64,000 nucleotides of DNA from assembly GCF_032062135.1 (NCBI RefSeq), contig NC_092859.1, positions 84,659,157 through 84,723,156 on the forward strand, written 5' to 3'. The notes under the pieces were generated by a model. It was not told the origin of the DNA. It did not search any database and saw nothing but the letters and a program-made list of their open reading frames with translations. The DNA comes from Pyxicephalus adspersus (Eukaryota > Chordata > Amphibia > Anura > Pyxicephalidae). Below, one piece after another: positions 13,367 to 24,823 of this stretch. Position numbers and translations under genes: made by a program. Position 1 is the stretch's first letter. Every line of letters starts with the position of its first letter.

Positions 13367-16300
13367 ATTTCTTTTAAAGATTTCTTTGTATTGGACTCAA
13401 TACAGCTTTTTTGTATTGAATCCAAAACAAAATTATTTGAATTTCCCGCCGATCCTCTCGCCTGCACTGATGTCAGAGGAGGTGTCCCCAGGTGTTTTTT
13501 TTTTTTTTTAAGTTTTAAGTGATACACACTCAGGATTACCATTAGGGGAGTTATTCAGCAAACTTGGATCGGAAAATTGTACCTCCTGCACCACTAGGCT
13601 ACCCTTTCCTGTCATCCTGGCTGTATTTTTATTATTAATTTACACCACAATCTTCATGAATTCGCCGTCACCCTTTCTCCACAGATGACCGCTCAGAGCC
13701 TGGACGGGAATTGTTAGGATATGATCATTCTTTTCTGTTCATGTTTGTGGGTAACATTCTTTTTATGCTCAGCTTTCTGATGGTTCTATTCTTTGTGAAA
13801 CTTCTGTTCCCCAACTATTAAGTAATACTGCGCTCCTAATAAAAGAATTATTGATAGGTAAAGGACTATATATTGTCTTCTGCCTTCTGAATAATGATGG
13901 CAAGTTTTCTTTAGGAACATAATATTTGAGGGGGAAAAGCTCCTGTAACAGGAATTTTTTAAAAACCATGTTTTTTTTTTTTCTGTATTGCTGTTACAGG
14001 CAAAGACGAAGAGCTGATCCACCTCCTCCCTCTCGACGTTCAGGTCGGGCTAGTGATAGCCACTGTCCAGTTCACCCCCCACAGTCCCTCAACAACAGTT
14101 CAGTGGAAATTGGATCAACTCATATTTCAAGTCATTGTAGCCCACGTGTGCTGCTACAGAATCGCAACCTTAATACTGACAGCCCAGAGCGCAGACGGAA
14201 ACCGGGTCATGGAAGTCTGACCAATATCAGCAGACACGATTCCCTAAAAAAGATCGATAGCCCTCCAATACGAAGATCTACATCATCTGGACAGTACACC
14301 AACTTTAATGACCACAAGCCTCTTGACCCAGAGAGTATTGCTCAGGTATGTAAAGGAAAATAAAGTTGTGAAGCTCAGAATCGGAAACCTGAATCTGAGG
14401 TGCTAAGGGGGTAACAGTGCAGTATTTTATCAGAAGGTTAAAAATACTGCAGCCTGGTAAAAGCTTATGGTACAGCTTAAAATAATTTCCACGAGTGTTT
14501 CATGATCCTATAAAACAAAAACAAAAAAAAACAAACGGGGCATTATCAGTTGAACATTGTTTAGGAATGCCAGTTGTTAGATTAAGGGCACTCCAGTCCT
14601 AATGTAATTTATCGGAACCCTCTGTCATTTACTGTACTGATGCAGCTCTCACACTTGGTATCATAAACAGCAAGGAAGCACAACTATTGGCTGCTGATTA
14701 ATAGCTCCCTACTCAACAACATTAGAATGTCAGATATGATGATTGATGGGTGCATGGGGGTAACAAGATAAATGATATCATGGAGATATTGATCATTTAC
14801 CTGGTTGTGCACCCATTGACCAGTGTATGGACAGCTTTATTAAGGACCAACTGAGATCACTATTTGAAATGCATTGGCTGTGGAGAAACTTCACTTGACG
14901 GATGATGTGAACTGAGGAATATGTTACAAACCAGTCCTAGTAGCAGTACCATTACTATGCATTGACCCTCCTTATCCACCTCCCGCTGCTGTAAATGACC
15001 TGTTATAGCTTTCTTACACATCACTTTGCATTAACCCTTTTTAATATGCCCTGCTATTGTCCTTTAAATCTTTACCCACACAGTCACTTCACGCCTTGTA
15101 TTCACATTACATTACCCATTACATTGTGTGCTTCTCTTTCCATCTACACAGCTTTATATACAAATATATATTGTACAGCACAAAGTTTACATGTAAACTA
15201 CTTAAGCCGCATACACACCTGCAATTGTCGTTGGAAAGGATCTTTCACGATCATTTCCAATGACAAAAGACTGAAAAATCCATGAACGTGTGTTGTACAT
15301 ACAGCACCGTTCAGCTTTATGGAGAGGGGGAAAATGACGAAGCAGCACCCTGCTGTGCACTCTCCCTCATCCCTTGCATTACGATCGTTCATCGTCCGTG
15401 GATCCGCCAGTACGGTCGTTCGGGTGATGGACGACAGACGCTGTACACATGCCAGATTCTCGTCCGATATCCGCCCCGATACGATTATCGGGCGAGAACC
15501 ATTGGACGTGTGTATATAGCTTTCCCTTGGTAATGTTTACTTCTACTTCACAGTACATTAACCTGTTTAATAAATTTAATTAATTAAAATGAAGCCCCTA
15601 GTCCCTTCACACCATCTAATCACAATACAATAATTATTTCTTGTGTGCACTCCACTTTGCAGGTACAATATATGCTTTGTGTTGTACAGTGTAAATTTAT
15701 TTGCTAATTTGTATTAATGATATCCACATTACTGCTGTACCCTGTTCAATAGTGAAGACTTTTAATACCTGTTGGGGGCTTTAGATTTTTTTTTAATGCA
15801 CTCTGCTTAACTGTATTACTGTGCTATACATCATAATCATGCATACATAATTACATATTCTATACTGCTCAGATGTATATACTGTGTTCTACATTGTGTG
15901 CCTCATTCTGCTTGGGTGTAAACAGAACTACCTAAAAAATAATGATGTGCAGGCCACACAAGATGTGCAGTGAGATTTAAGAAAAACTGCTCTATGTCAT
16001 ACAGTGTAGGTCATGCTTTTAAATGGTTTGCCACTGTATTTCTATGCCTAAAAAATGCCATATTTGTATATTATTACTGATCTTGATGTGTTCTCTCACC
16101 TCTTTGTCACTTGTCAAAGAACTGCTTTCATCATTCAATCTGACCGGAATAAGAATACACATTGGCGGCAAATGTATATTTTTGGGTGGTGTATTACAAG
16201 CCCTACAGACTGTGCTAACGTTGTTGTCTTTGCTTCCCAAGCAGGATATAGAGGAGACCATGAACACTGCCCTGAATGAGCTGCGGGAACTTGAGCGACA

Positions 16301-16625
16301 GAGTACTGCCAAACATGCCCCAGATGTAGTGCTAGATACGCTGGAACAGATGAAAAACTCCCCCACCTCTTCAACGTCAACAGAATCAATCAGTCCTCAC
16401 CATAATGTCATGATGAAAAACACAGAGCCGCTGATCCGGCGCAGTACTAGTACATCTAGTGAAACGATGAGTACATTTAAACCCATGGTGACTCCGAGAA
16501 TGGGAGTCCAATTAAAGCCACCAGCTCTAAGACCAAAACCTGCTGTCTTACCAAAAACTAATCCTGTATTAGGACAAGCATCGCAATCGTCACAAGGGGC
16601 AGCAGATAAGTCGTGTACAATGTGA
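4474..16625 (+). CDS. SRGAP1: SRGAP1 (SLIT-ROBO Rho GTPase-activating protein 1), 3' part
   Basis: Seven GT-AG exons join in frame to 483 codons plus stop: 4474-4579, 5331-5555, 6409-6488, 12364-12544, 12679-12813, 14000-14345 and 16245-16625. The family acts downstream of Slit-Robo: an N-terminal F-BAR shapes membranes, RhoGAP switches off Cdc42/Rac/RhoA-type GTPases, and SH3 binds proline-rich partners such as Robo. Only the end of RhoGAP ([10 protein letters not shown] block), the SH3 domain and the tail lie here. F-BAR and the arginine-finger part of RhoGAP are upstream. The C-terminus ends DKSCTM. SRGAP1 is chosen over SRGAP2/3 because the tail fits my memory of SRGAP1 and because KICS2 and XPOT follow, as at human 12q14. 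No frameshift or stop is seen. The paralogue call rests on synteny and recall, not on an alignment. Confidence 0.92.
6409..6488 (+). CDS. SRGAP1: SRGAP1 short linker exon between RhoGAP and SH3
   Basis: An 80-base exon too short for a simple ORF scan. It reads [19 protein letters not shown] then ETHTSED, an acidic linker matching the family. The acceptor is ttactag before TGACAGC and the donor is G|GTATGG. Phases fit both neighbours: it takes the last base of a Cys codon and gives the first base of a Glu codon. Confidence 0.93.
6489..12363 (+). other. SRGAP1: Large SRGAP1 intron without recognisable genes
   Basis: About 5.9 kb between the linker exon and the SH3 exon. It is AT-rich with homopolymer runs (for example T-run near 7550). 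I recognise no exon, RNA gene or named transposon in it. Confidence 0.7.
12364..12544 (+). CDS. SRGAP1: SRGAP1 exon encoding the SH3 domain
   Basis: Reads [20 protein letters not shown] and continues with [20 protein letters not shown], then [20 protein letters not shown]. The ALYDY-like AKFDY, the paired Trp (DWWEG) and the VPHQYI end are the classic SH3 ligand-groove residues. The acceptor is catttgcag and the donor is AT|GTAAGT, splitting the Met codon. Confidence 0.96.
12679..14345 (+). CDS. SRGAP1: SRGAP1 proline/arginine-rich tail exons
   Basis: Exons 12679-12813 and 14000-14345 encode a low-complexity, probably unstructured tail: [20 protein letters not shown], then [17 protein letters not shown], then [20 protein letters not shown]. 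The Ser/Arg-rich stretches around RHDSLKK and IRRSTSSGQ look like phosphorylation and 14-3-3-type sites (inference). The intron between them carries a (TA)n run and a repeat scrap at 13.3-13.5 kb. Confidence 0.93.
13313..13363. repeat. (TA)n microsatellite in SRGAP1 intron
   Basis: About 25 uninterrupted AT dinucleotides, preceded by a short TG run. Confidence 0.95.
13364..13512. repeat. Probable interspersed-repeat scrap next to (TA)n
   Basis: GC-rich segment with TTTCCCGCCGATCCTCTCGC and a nearby imperfect inverted pair (TTGGACTCAATACA / TGTATTGAATCCAA), ending in a T-run. It is unlike the surrounding AT-rich intron, so it is probably a mobile-element remnant. I cannot name the family. Confidence 0.35.
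14346..16244 (+). other. SRGAP1: SRGAP1 last intron, containing a miniature element
   Basis: Intron of 1.9 kb. The only recognised content is the element at 15204-15522. The reading frame of the last exon stays open upstream to about 16023, but the CAG acceptor at 16242-16244 sets the exon start. Confidence 0.8.
15204..15522 (+). mobile_element. Miniature inverted-repeat element (family B, copy 1)
   Basis: Starts AAGCCGCATACACACCTGCA and ends ATTGGACGTGTGTATATAGC; the ends are inverted repeats of each other. The interior shares CCTTTCCAA-type arms, a TATGGAGAGGGG core and CGTCCGTGGATCCG with 21620-21883, 38866-39157 and 45464-45778. There is no coding capacity. The apparent ORFs across it are by-products. 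Confidence 0.85.
16245..16625 (+). CDS. SRGAP1: SRGAP1 terminal coding exon
   Basis: Begins [20 protein letters not shown], a predicted short helix, continues through Ser/Thr-rich sequence and [14 protein letters not shown], and ends DKSCTM then TGA at 16623-16625. The C-terminal CTM could act as a short peptide ligand (speculative). Confidence 0.95.
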   Translation, partial: DIEETMNTALNELRELERQSTAKHAPDVVLDTLEQMKNSPTSSTSTESISPHHNVMMKNTEPLIRRSTSTSSETMSTFKPMVTPRMGVQLKPPALRPKPAVLPKTNPVLGQASQSSQGAADKSCTM

Positions 16626-17608
16626 TGTTACCCTGTCAAGATTTAGGTAATAACTGGAGATGCCATGCTTTTACAGAAAGATGACACCTGTGACTATTCT
16701 ATGACTTTTTTTTTTCTTTTTAACTGGACAATATTATGTGTTTACAACAGTAGAAACACATAGATCTTACTTGAAGAATTCATGCTGCACAAATTGTATA
16801 GCTTGCAACAAATCACAAATTGCTTCCCACTTATAAATGAAAATTTCCATCTGATGTGCATAGAGTGTGGGTTTTTTGTTTTGTTTTTTTTATGCAGTGT
16901 GTCTTGAATTTAGAAAACACAAATGCCTATTTGATTTGTAGAGCATCTTAGAACACCAGATAGCAGTAATCTGATAGAGCTATTAAATAACATTCCTTTG
17001 CAGCCTTACTGACTGGTTCATCCTGTGGTGGATCCCAAACAAATACGCCTCTGGATAGAGTCATATAACCACTGTTGATGTTTTTGTGGCTTTATATCTT
17101 TCTTATAACAGGGAGACTAACCTGTTAATGTGTACAGTATGCACTGCATGTGGTTCTTATTCTAGGTATATGTGGAATAATCTCTATATATAGAGATGGA
17201 TATATACAGAAGAAACATTTTGCACATGCAGATGAGATGAACAACCTACTGATGTACAGAAACACTTCTGTGCTTGTCTGGTTTGCTCATTGGAAAACAT
17301 TAGCATTAGGTCTGCAGGTGCCATTAAGCTAGAGGGTGACTGGCAGCTGTAGTGGAGTTGTTAAAATATAGAAACAGCAGTGTTTTTTTCCCCTATTGTG
17401 TTTTTTTAATGCTTGTGAGGGAGTTAGGATGTGCAATAGTGCACTCAGAGTTGTGAAATAACACTAAGATATTGTAAATACAGAAGGTGCCTAAGGAGGG
17501 TAACCCCTCCTGCACACATGATCCAGTTAGCCACTTGCCAAAGTTGGAAGTCATTAACCACTTCACTGACTAGCTGAATGCTGAGCAATAACCACAGCAG
17601 ATATATTT

Positions 17609-17655
<47 letters not shown>

Positions 17656-19095
17656 GCACAGTATTAATATCCGTTCCATTAGAGATGGTGGTTGGGTATC
17701 CCAGATGTAATACATTTATATAAAAGTTTACTTGCATCCTATAGCGATGCAATTATTTTTTTTTTTATTATTATCTGCCTGTTAATCTACTAATATTTTG
17801 TGGGTAGGTTTTTCTTGAATTACACAAGAAGACATAGTAGCAGAGATTACTTTTCTATTCAAATGTACAAACTGCACAATCTAGGTAACATTGTAGTGTA
17901 GCTTAGGTGTATAATGTCAACAATTGCAGGTACTATCATATTTCTTATGTTTTTTTGTTTTGTTTTTTCTTCATCATTTAGTTGTATATATAATGACTTG
18001 TATATTCAAAGTTAGTAACCTCATCACTTGAGGTTGTTGTTTTGGTTTTTTTTTTCAGTTTCATGTTAATCCACTATTCGATTACTATTTTAGTGTTTTT
18101 CAGTTTTCTAAATCGGAATACTTTGGCCCAGATAATTGTAGTAGAGGCAGCAACCTTGCTGGTTATTCTTCTGGGATTACACTAACATACTATATATAAA
18201 CTGTTCCAGTTACTTTCAGTCTTCTGAAAGAGGCTTCTTTAGAACTAGACCTAGGAGAATTATTTTAGGATGTGAACAGTGCTTCCATTATATAAGGGTG
18301 GAGGAAGGTAACAAAAACACCTTGGAATGTCTTTTTAATGCAGAGCATTACCATTTCTGTACTAGTACACTACTGTAACCAAGAAATAGACCCACTGGCG
18401 CTATGTGTCCAGTATGCAAAGGGCCTTGACTGTGTACAAGTGCCGTCTTCACTTCAGCCTGTAGGTAAAGCTGAGGCCAAGATCTGGCTGTTCTGGACAC
18501 AATTGTGCTCTCATATGATTAGAGATGACACTAGCAACTCACAGGAACAAACTGGAACTTACTACTGTTGTTCAAACACAGGATTAGCCTGGTACTGTTT
18601 TTCTTTTGGTCAGTGTGCCATCTTGAGTTAAATACATGTCGAAATGGTTGGAAATGTGTATATTTGTTATAGACTGTTTAACACTTAATAGATTTAGTGT
18701 AGTACAAGAATATATTAGGAGCAGTGCATCTGAGTACTGCCAGTTACATGTGTAGTTTGATGGTTCTAGGTATATTTCCAGTACTGTAGGTGGTTGTGAA
18801 TAATAGGCCAGTATTTAGCCGCTGCCTTTTACGGAGTTTTTCCCCACGATCTGCATATCTCCTGCACAACCAGCTGTTCATATTGTCTGTTTATTACAGC
18901 TAGCATTTATTTTTTTGTTGACTGTTATTTAAATTGTGTCGGTGTACATCTGTAGTATGTACATGTGAAAGTGCCTTTAAACTTTTAGAGGACCTTCAAC
19001 TTTTTACTCCACTTAACTACATTTCCATAGCAGCCAGACCCATTTTCAAAAAAAGGTCAAATATACTGAAAAATAAATGTGTGAATTTCATTTTA
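16626..19095 (+). other. SRGAP1: SRGAP1 3' UTR (end uncertain)
   Basis: After the stop there is AT-rich non-coding sequence. An AATAAA at 19072-19077 followed by a TGTTGTG-rich segment is the best nearby cleavage signal. ATTAAA near 19203 and AATAAA near 19749 are alternatives that would carry the UTR through the element at 19375-19675. A (TA)n lies at 17611-17650. Confidence 0.5.
17611..17650. repeat. (AT)n microsatellite
   Basis: About 20 AT dinucleotides within the presumed SRGAP1 3' UTR. Confidence 0.95.
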
Positions 19096-19374
19096 TTCTG
19101 TTGTGATTATGCACTTTTATGTACAGTACTATACACCTTGGCATGTGCCATGTACAGGCTTCAACATCTATCCAGGTTTGTTCCTCCATAGTTTTTCTTT
19201 AAATTAAAGAATACTGTCCTGTCAGTCATTGTCTGATTTTTGTTTTCCAATTTTTTTTTTAACATCCATCTTGTATTGTGAAATTGGGGCATATTTATCT
19301 CTTATTGCTATGTGCTCTAAAGAAGATTGTGAAATGTTGTTTAAATAAGAAAACTTGTTTTTTTGTAGATTATC

Positions 19375-19675
19375 CTGGACCAAAGATGACTTACTTAGGA
19401 TCAGAACTTAAAATTTCAGAAGATGACTCTGCTGCTTTGTTAAAAACAATGTGTTATGTTATGAAATCTATTATTTTCAATGCAAAATAATAGATACCAA
19501 ACTAGCATGAAGGAAGGAGGTCTGACATTGTTTCCAGCAGTGCAGAGCTAAATGGTTGAAGATCAGAAAAACATCTAACCACAGGGGAACAGGAAAAGCT
19601 GGAAAGTCTAGGTGTCCCCTTGAAATTAACAATGTCAATAGTTCCCGATCCCAGAGAAGTCATCTTTAGGTGTGG
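19375..19675. mobile_element. Miniature inverted-repeat element (family C)
   Basis: The left end CCAAAGATGACTTACTTAGG and the right end CCCAGAGAAGTCATCTTTAG are imperfect inverted repeats about 30 bases long, enclosing about 240 bases with no coding capacity. A target duplication is not clear. Confidence 0.6.
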
Positions 19676-20374
19676 GAGCGTTCCATCAAAATAAAAGTTT
19701 AAAATTTTGAATGGCATTCTCCTTTAATTAACCATTTTAGTTTCATTTAATAAAGCAATTATATTTGCAGGTTATGATATTGTGTCAACTTCTTTACAAT
19801 TATACTATAAGAATATATGTGCACATTGATTGCAGATTATATATAGCGGCCATCTATATGTAGTTTCTCTGGGTGGCAGCAGGAGAGTTAAGGCTTCCTC
19901 TTGATATTAAGGTCATACATCTGGGCGTGAGTGGATGTGTAGGTGTGATATGGAACTGACTGTCAGAATACAGAATGAATGTGAAATCATGGCATGTGCG
20001 GGGGTTATAGGAGATAAAGTTGCACACTAAAAGCATAATCCATAAAAAGACATAACGTTCACTGTATAAATGCGTGTGACTCATGTTGGAACAAAGCCTG
20101 CGTCAGCTGTTCATAGAGTCAGACATAATATAGCCCAGCACCAGCTGTGAGGTTTTTTTTTTATATCGTCTTATAGGAAGGAACTGCATTTAGGGAGAAA
20201 AAAACATTTACTGTCCCACTGACAGGATGATGTTAATTGGCAAAGTGGTTAAGTTATCTACCACACTTTTTGGCTTGGTAAAGGCCCAAGCCCCCCTAGA
20301 TATCCCCTACAATTAAGAGCCCAAAATGAGAGCTTTTGTCCCTCCAGGATAGCTATGTAACAGTAATTCTAAAG

Positions 20375-21092
20375 CAGTGGTCCCCAACCTTTCTGACAGC
20401 AGGGCCCGGTAACATAGGAATAAAAGTTTGCCGCAGCATGGTAGATGTACAGCTTACACTACTCTGCTAATGTCCTGACAGGAGGCCGAGCTGCTGAGTA
20501 GTGTAAGAGCTGGTGTGCTGTCAGGTGGCAGAGCTGCTGGGAATGGCAGAGAAGTGTAAGCCTTACATACATTGTATTCTCATTCTCCATTCTCAGCAGC
20601 TCCTCTGTAAGCAGTGTGAGGAGAGACGCCTGCGCTCCTGCTGGTTGCGCTCCTGCTGTCACACTGTCACTAGCTCTACAGCAATGTATTGAGGGCCGCC
20701 GGCACTACCGCTGTTATGTGATGGCGCCGCAATAAAATTTTAGGGGTAGTTAACCACAGCAGTCCTCCACTTGCACCTACATTTTAATATACTTACAGCT
20801 CCCCAAAGAACATAAAGGGACATTTATATGTGACCGGGCACCATGATATGGTAGGAGTGATGAAGTTTTGTGTGAAGCCACAAGAAGAGGTGGGATTATT
20901 TCACAGTGCAAGTTGCGGGGAGCAGTACAGCTGAGCTCTGAGGTCAATAGAACACGGCTACTCTAAGGGAGCTCTCACTGAAGCCCAATCTCATAAAAAA
21001 GATAGGAGATGCGTAGGACACTGGCACTTCTACCTACTGCCATTTGCTGCCCCCCAACTCACCCGCCACAGCCCGGGGATTGGGGACCACTG
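20375..21092. mobile_element. hAT-type non-autonomous element with 8-bp TSD
   Basis: The left terminus CAGTGGTCCCCAACC and right terminus GGATTGGGGACCACTG are inverted repeats of the classic hAT CAGNGG type. They are flanked by TTCTAAAG (20367-20374) and ATCTAAAG (21093-21100), an 8-bp target duplication with one mismatch. The 718-bp interior is GC-richer than its surroundings and has no transposase ORF. Confidence 0.9.
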
Positions 21093-21619
21093 ATCTAAAG
21101 CCTTGCAAGAGAGATGCTTTTTACAATTAATCTACACCACAAGTGGCACAATTTGAATAATTCCGTAGTCCTGCATAGAATTTTTTTTTAAATATCTACA
21201 AATTGATGACTTTTTGTATTATAATTTAATAATGCAATTTGCTTTACATGAGTGCACTTGATTACTCTTATATGTATGCAACCTGTATGTATAGTGTTAA
21301 AAAAGGGCCCTAGCAATCATCAACCCTGAGCTCAATTTCAGCACTTGCTTCCACTCTAGATCTGCACTGCATTTTTTAAAACACACTTCATCATTTAATT
21401 TTATCAGGCTGCCCAACACACAATAAATTGTGCATGCTTTGCATTTAAATGGGCATGCTGTGCTGCATGGTACATTTAAGGTGCCATTAAGAAACAATAT
21501 TAACCCAGCAAAGAAACACATCTTGTGCTTTTGTGTTTTCTTAGTTTTTACAAATAGAAACATGTACATTATTAGCACAACACCCTAGTGGAAACAGGCC
21601 ATTTTGTTTCAACAGCTTC

Positions 21620-21883
21620 TGTGTCAACAATCCTTTCCAACAACAAAAGATCAAAAGATGCATGAACGAGTGCTGTACATACAGTACCGTTTATGGAGAG
21701 GGGAGGGGGAGAACAAAGAAGCGGCACCCAGCTGCGCACTCTCCCCCTTCCCTTACATTAAGATCGTTCGTAGTCCATCTGCTGTGGATCCGCCAGAACG
21801 GTCGTTCGGACGACCGGTGCTGTACACACGCCAGATTCTTTCCCGATATCGGCCGAGAACCATTGGATGTGTGTATGTAGCTT
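21620..21883 (+). mobile_element. Miniature element (family B, copy 2, left end lost)
   Basis: Shares the TATGGAGAGGGGAGGGGGAG core and the GGATCCGCCAGAACGGTCGT block with the 15.2 kb copy, and the right end GTGTGTATGTAGCTT. The usual left terminal repeat is not recognisable. Confidence 0.8.
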
Positions 21884-23137
21884 TAATGTGGTGACTGGCT
21901 GCTGCAATTTTGTGCACAAAATTATCTAGAAATAAAAATAGACTTCTAGTGACTCATAAGCTTTAAATACAATTTGCAAGTACCAAATACCTGGATAGAC
22001 ACTTTAGGCCATAAAAAGGAGGAATATGTTTATATTGAGAAGTGGTAATTACCTTAATGTTTTCAAGGATGTGTGAACAGCAGGTCTGAAAGAAGCTAGT
22101 ACAAGAATGTATTACTGGAGAAGCCTTGTTTGCAGATAGTTTACATATCTTGCTGGCTGAGCAGTTATTGCTATGCAGACAGATTCAGAGCAGCAAATGG
22201 TGATGTGGTACTCCTTACTGTTCAATGTCTCACATTGGGTGATAAACAAGAGATTATAGGATGACTTGATTCTTCATGAGCTATGCTAGACCTGCCAATC
22301 ATAATCCATATTTATATTCTAAGAGAAAGAAATTGGATGCTCCCTTGTAACAAGTGGACGATAATTTAGAGATATTCATGCTTCTCTTGAAAAAAACCAT
22401 CTACAGACTCTAAACGCAACCAGACTTTTTTCCTAGTGTATTCTAGCCAAATATGCAAAAGGGTTATCTCATAAAGAAGCTATTTGGCATAGTTTCCTCA
22501 TTGGGGGGTCACAGTTGTTCCTGCCATTAAATTGGGTGAGTTAGAACAGATGTAACTTCAGTAAGGGCTATACTATCACATCTAAATTCACTGACCTGGA
22601 AAAAGCATCTTGATTAGAAAGTCAGGACTCCAAATTCAATTGAAAGAACTTTATGTTAATGGAAGAATTTCATTACCAGGGACCTAATATTTTCAGTAAG
22701 GATCAGCAATAGAACCTTCTGTATGGACAACTGCCACGATCACAACAACTGGTCACTGAACAGCTAAGCTGTACTTTTGCACAACATCCCAGGCAAGGGG
22801 CAATCTAATACATCTGCTGGCCTTCCTAGAGAATGCTAAACTGCCTTGATTCTTTTTCAGGTTAAAATGTTAGCAAGCACTGGCACGGCTCATTCACAGT
22901 GGAGTGGAATTTTCCCCTACTGTGGCTTTCCACCATTAGCACTAGCAAGGAGAGCCCTATTAAAAAGTAAAAAAAGACCTGAAAAAGATAACCTAGATCC
23001 TGTCACATTAGCCATAGCAAGTCATGGCTCCCAGTTTTGGCCCAAATGATGGTGGCACCTACATTCCATCCCTCCTGTAGATGGGACCTTCTGACTTCGG
23101 ACTGTTAGCAACATTCCAATCCAGGTAACCTATAGTT

Positions 23138-23390
23138 CAGTGGCTGCCAACCTTTTTGGACCCACAGACCACTAAATTTACCGGACCGCGGGGAAGAAAC
23201 TTTCCCCATAGTGACATCATGATGCCAGAACTCGCCCACTCTCCCATCACAGATCTGAGCCTGCAATGGGAGAGTTGTATCCAGAGACAACCCATCCACT
23301 TTCCAGAGCTTGCATTTCATACGGGGGACATCTCCTGACCCCACTCGGGCGCACCGGTGAAAGCTGCGGACCACCGGTTGGCAACCACTG
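23138..23390. mobile_element. hAT-type miniature element with 8-bp TSD (family D, copy 1)
   Basis: Termini CAGTGGCTGCCAACC and GGTTGGCAACCACTG are inverted repeats. The flanks are CTATAGTT (23130-23137) and CTATAGCT (23391-23398). The interior shares GGTGAAAGCTGCGGACCACC-type sequence with the inverted relative at 33884-34175. Confidence 0.9.
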
Positions 23391-23472
23391 CTATAGCTGA
23401 CTGCATATTTTGTGAGAGGAAAGTCCTCTAACACCAGTGGCAGTGGAAAAACAGCTTAAAGCATGTAAAGCA

Positions 23473-23570
23473 GTGGTTTTGCACATTGTGGACCACTAAA
23501 TGCACGGACTCTGGACCGTGCATGCACGGACAGCCGTGTGTCACCCAAAGGGGAAGAAACAGAGAGTCAA
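23473..23570. mobile_element. Truncated relative of the family D hAT element
   Basis: Starts CAGTGGTTTTGCACATTGTG and continues with GGACCACTAAAT and GGGGAAGAAAC, in the same order as the left half of 23138-23390. No right terminus was found. Confidence 0.5.
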
Positions 23571-24785
23571 GGGGTCTTTCCAGCAGTTTATGAAAGCAAC
23601 TATAAATGTAGTGCTCATCAATCAGTTCTGCCTTCTTGGTTAATCTTATTTCTACCTACCTACACAGATCAGAAGATTTAGGGCAGCAGACAAACCCTAG
23701 AACAAAGACTGGACACAGCTGTATCCCCAAGAATTATTGGATACGGTTTTGCTTACACCTTGAGGTGCATTGATACTCTAAAAATAAAATGCATGCATGT
23801 CTACTCCCAGCTATGCACAGTGTGGTGCAATGCCTCATTTCCCCCGCATTATGCACACCAGGACATAGCAGAAACACTGAGTGCACATGGAGACTGACGT
23901 GGGACCCACACCATCTTATTTACCAAAACAAATTGATGGAGCAGCTAGGTGTAAGTCTACCAACATTTTGAGAAATGGTAATTGAGATGTTTCTTTGACA
24001 ATAGGAGCTTGATGTGCCTCGGCTCCTCAGCACTTTATCACTCTTGCATTTCCCCTAATAAATCTGTCACAAGCTTCTTAACAATACTGGGGGAATGATC
24101 AACCACTTTAGGATTCGGAAGGCGGTCCTGGGGAATGGGGGTGTCAAAAGGTAGAACTGTCCTTGTGAAATTTCAGGAGTATCTAGAAATGAAGAATTAC
24201 GGGTAAGTATGATCACAATTCACAATTCTTTATCTTGAAATTCAACAAAGGTACACGGACTTGTGAACTTGAATAATGAGCATTAACTAAAAGTGCCATC
24301 CATGATAATAGCAGGAGCATTACTACAATAAAAATACAATACAAGTCTACATTAATATATACAAATACACAATAACACAGTTCTATAACATGATTAGTTG
24401 CTTGTGCTCACAAAGAGCCTTAGAACAAGTGCAGAGCGTTGCTCTACGGAACCTGAACCCCTATATTAAATATTATCATAAAAAAGTTAACTTTTACCAA
24501 GAGAAAAATACAGGCTACGTCTGTGGACATGCTTTTGGTAATGCCACTTGCCTGGCTGTCTTTGGTGTCAAAGTTTTTAGTCAGAACAAGCATAGACTAC
24601 CTTCTTATACTTCATAAGTCAGTAGCGGAGTAGCATGAAATCCAGACAATCAGGCAACTGGCATATTAGGAAGGTGAGTCCTAAAATGGAAGCTTACATC
24701 TTTTGTATAAGTGGTTTCCTTTACAATTAGAGTAACCAAGTCAATAATACCAATAAGTTGAAAAGGTTTCTAATGCTTTTACATA

Positions 24786-24823
24786 CAATATGCCTGAGTA
24801 CAGAAGTGTACTCAGGCATATTG
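24786..24823. repeat. Perfect short hairpin
   Basis: Arms of 17 bases (left arm CAATATGCCTGAGTACA) pair perfectly around a GAAG loop. There is no terminator-like T-run and no homologous copy in the window. Confidence 0.85.

Noticed and set aside
13168..13542. ORFs with Tyr-Ile repeats
   Set aside because: Translation of the (TA)n microsatellite and A/T runs.
15282..15533. ORFs in the 15.3, 21.7, 38.9 and 45.5 kb regions with similar peptides
   Set aside because: They arise from copies of one non-coding miniature element, in several frames and both strands.
16023..16244. Open frame extending the last SRGAP1 exon upstream
   Set aside because: A good CAG acceptor at 16242-16244 joins in phase with exon 14000-14345, and the upstream residues do not resemble the family.
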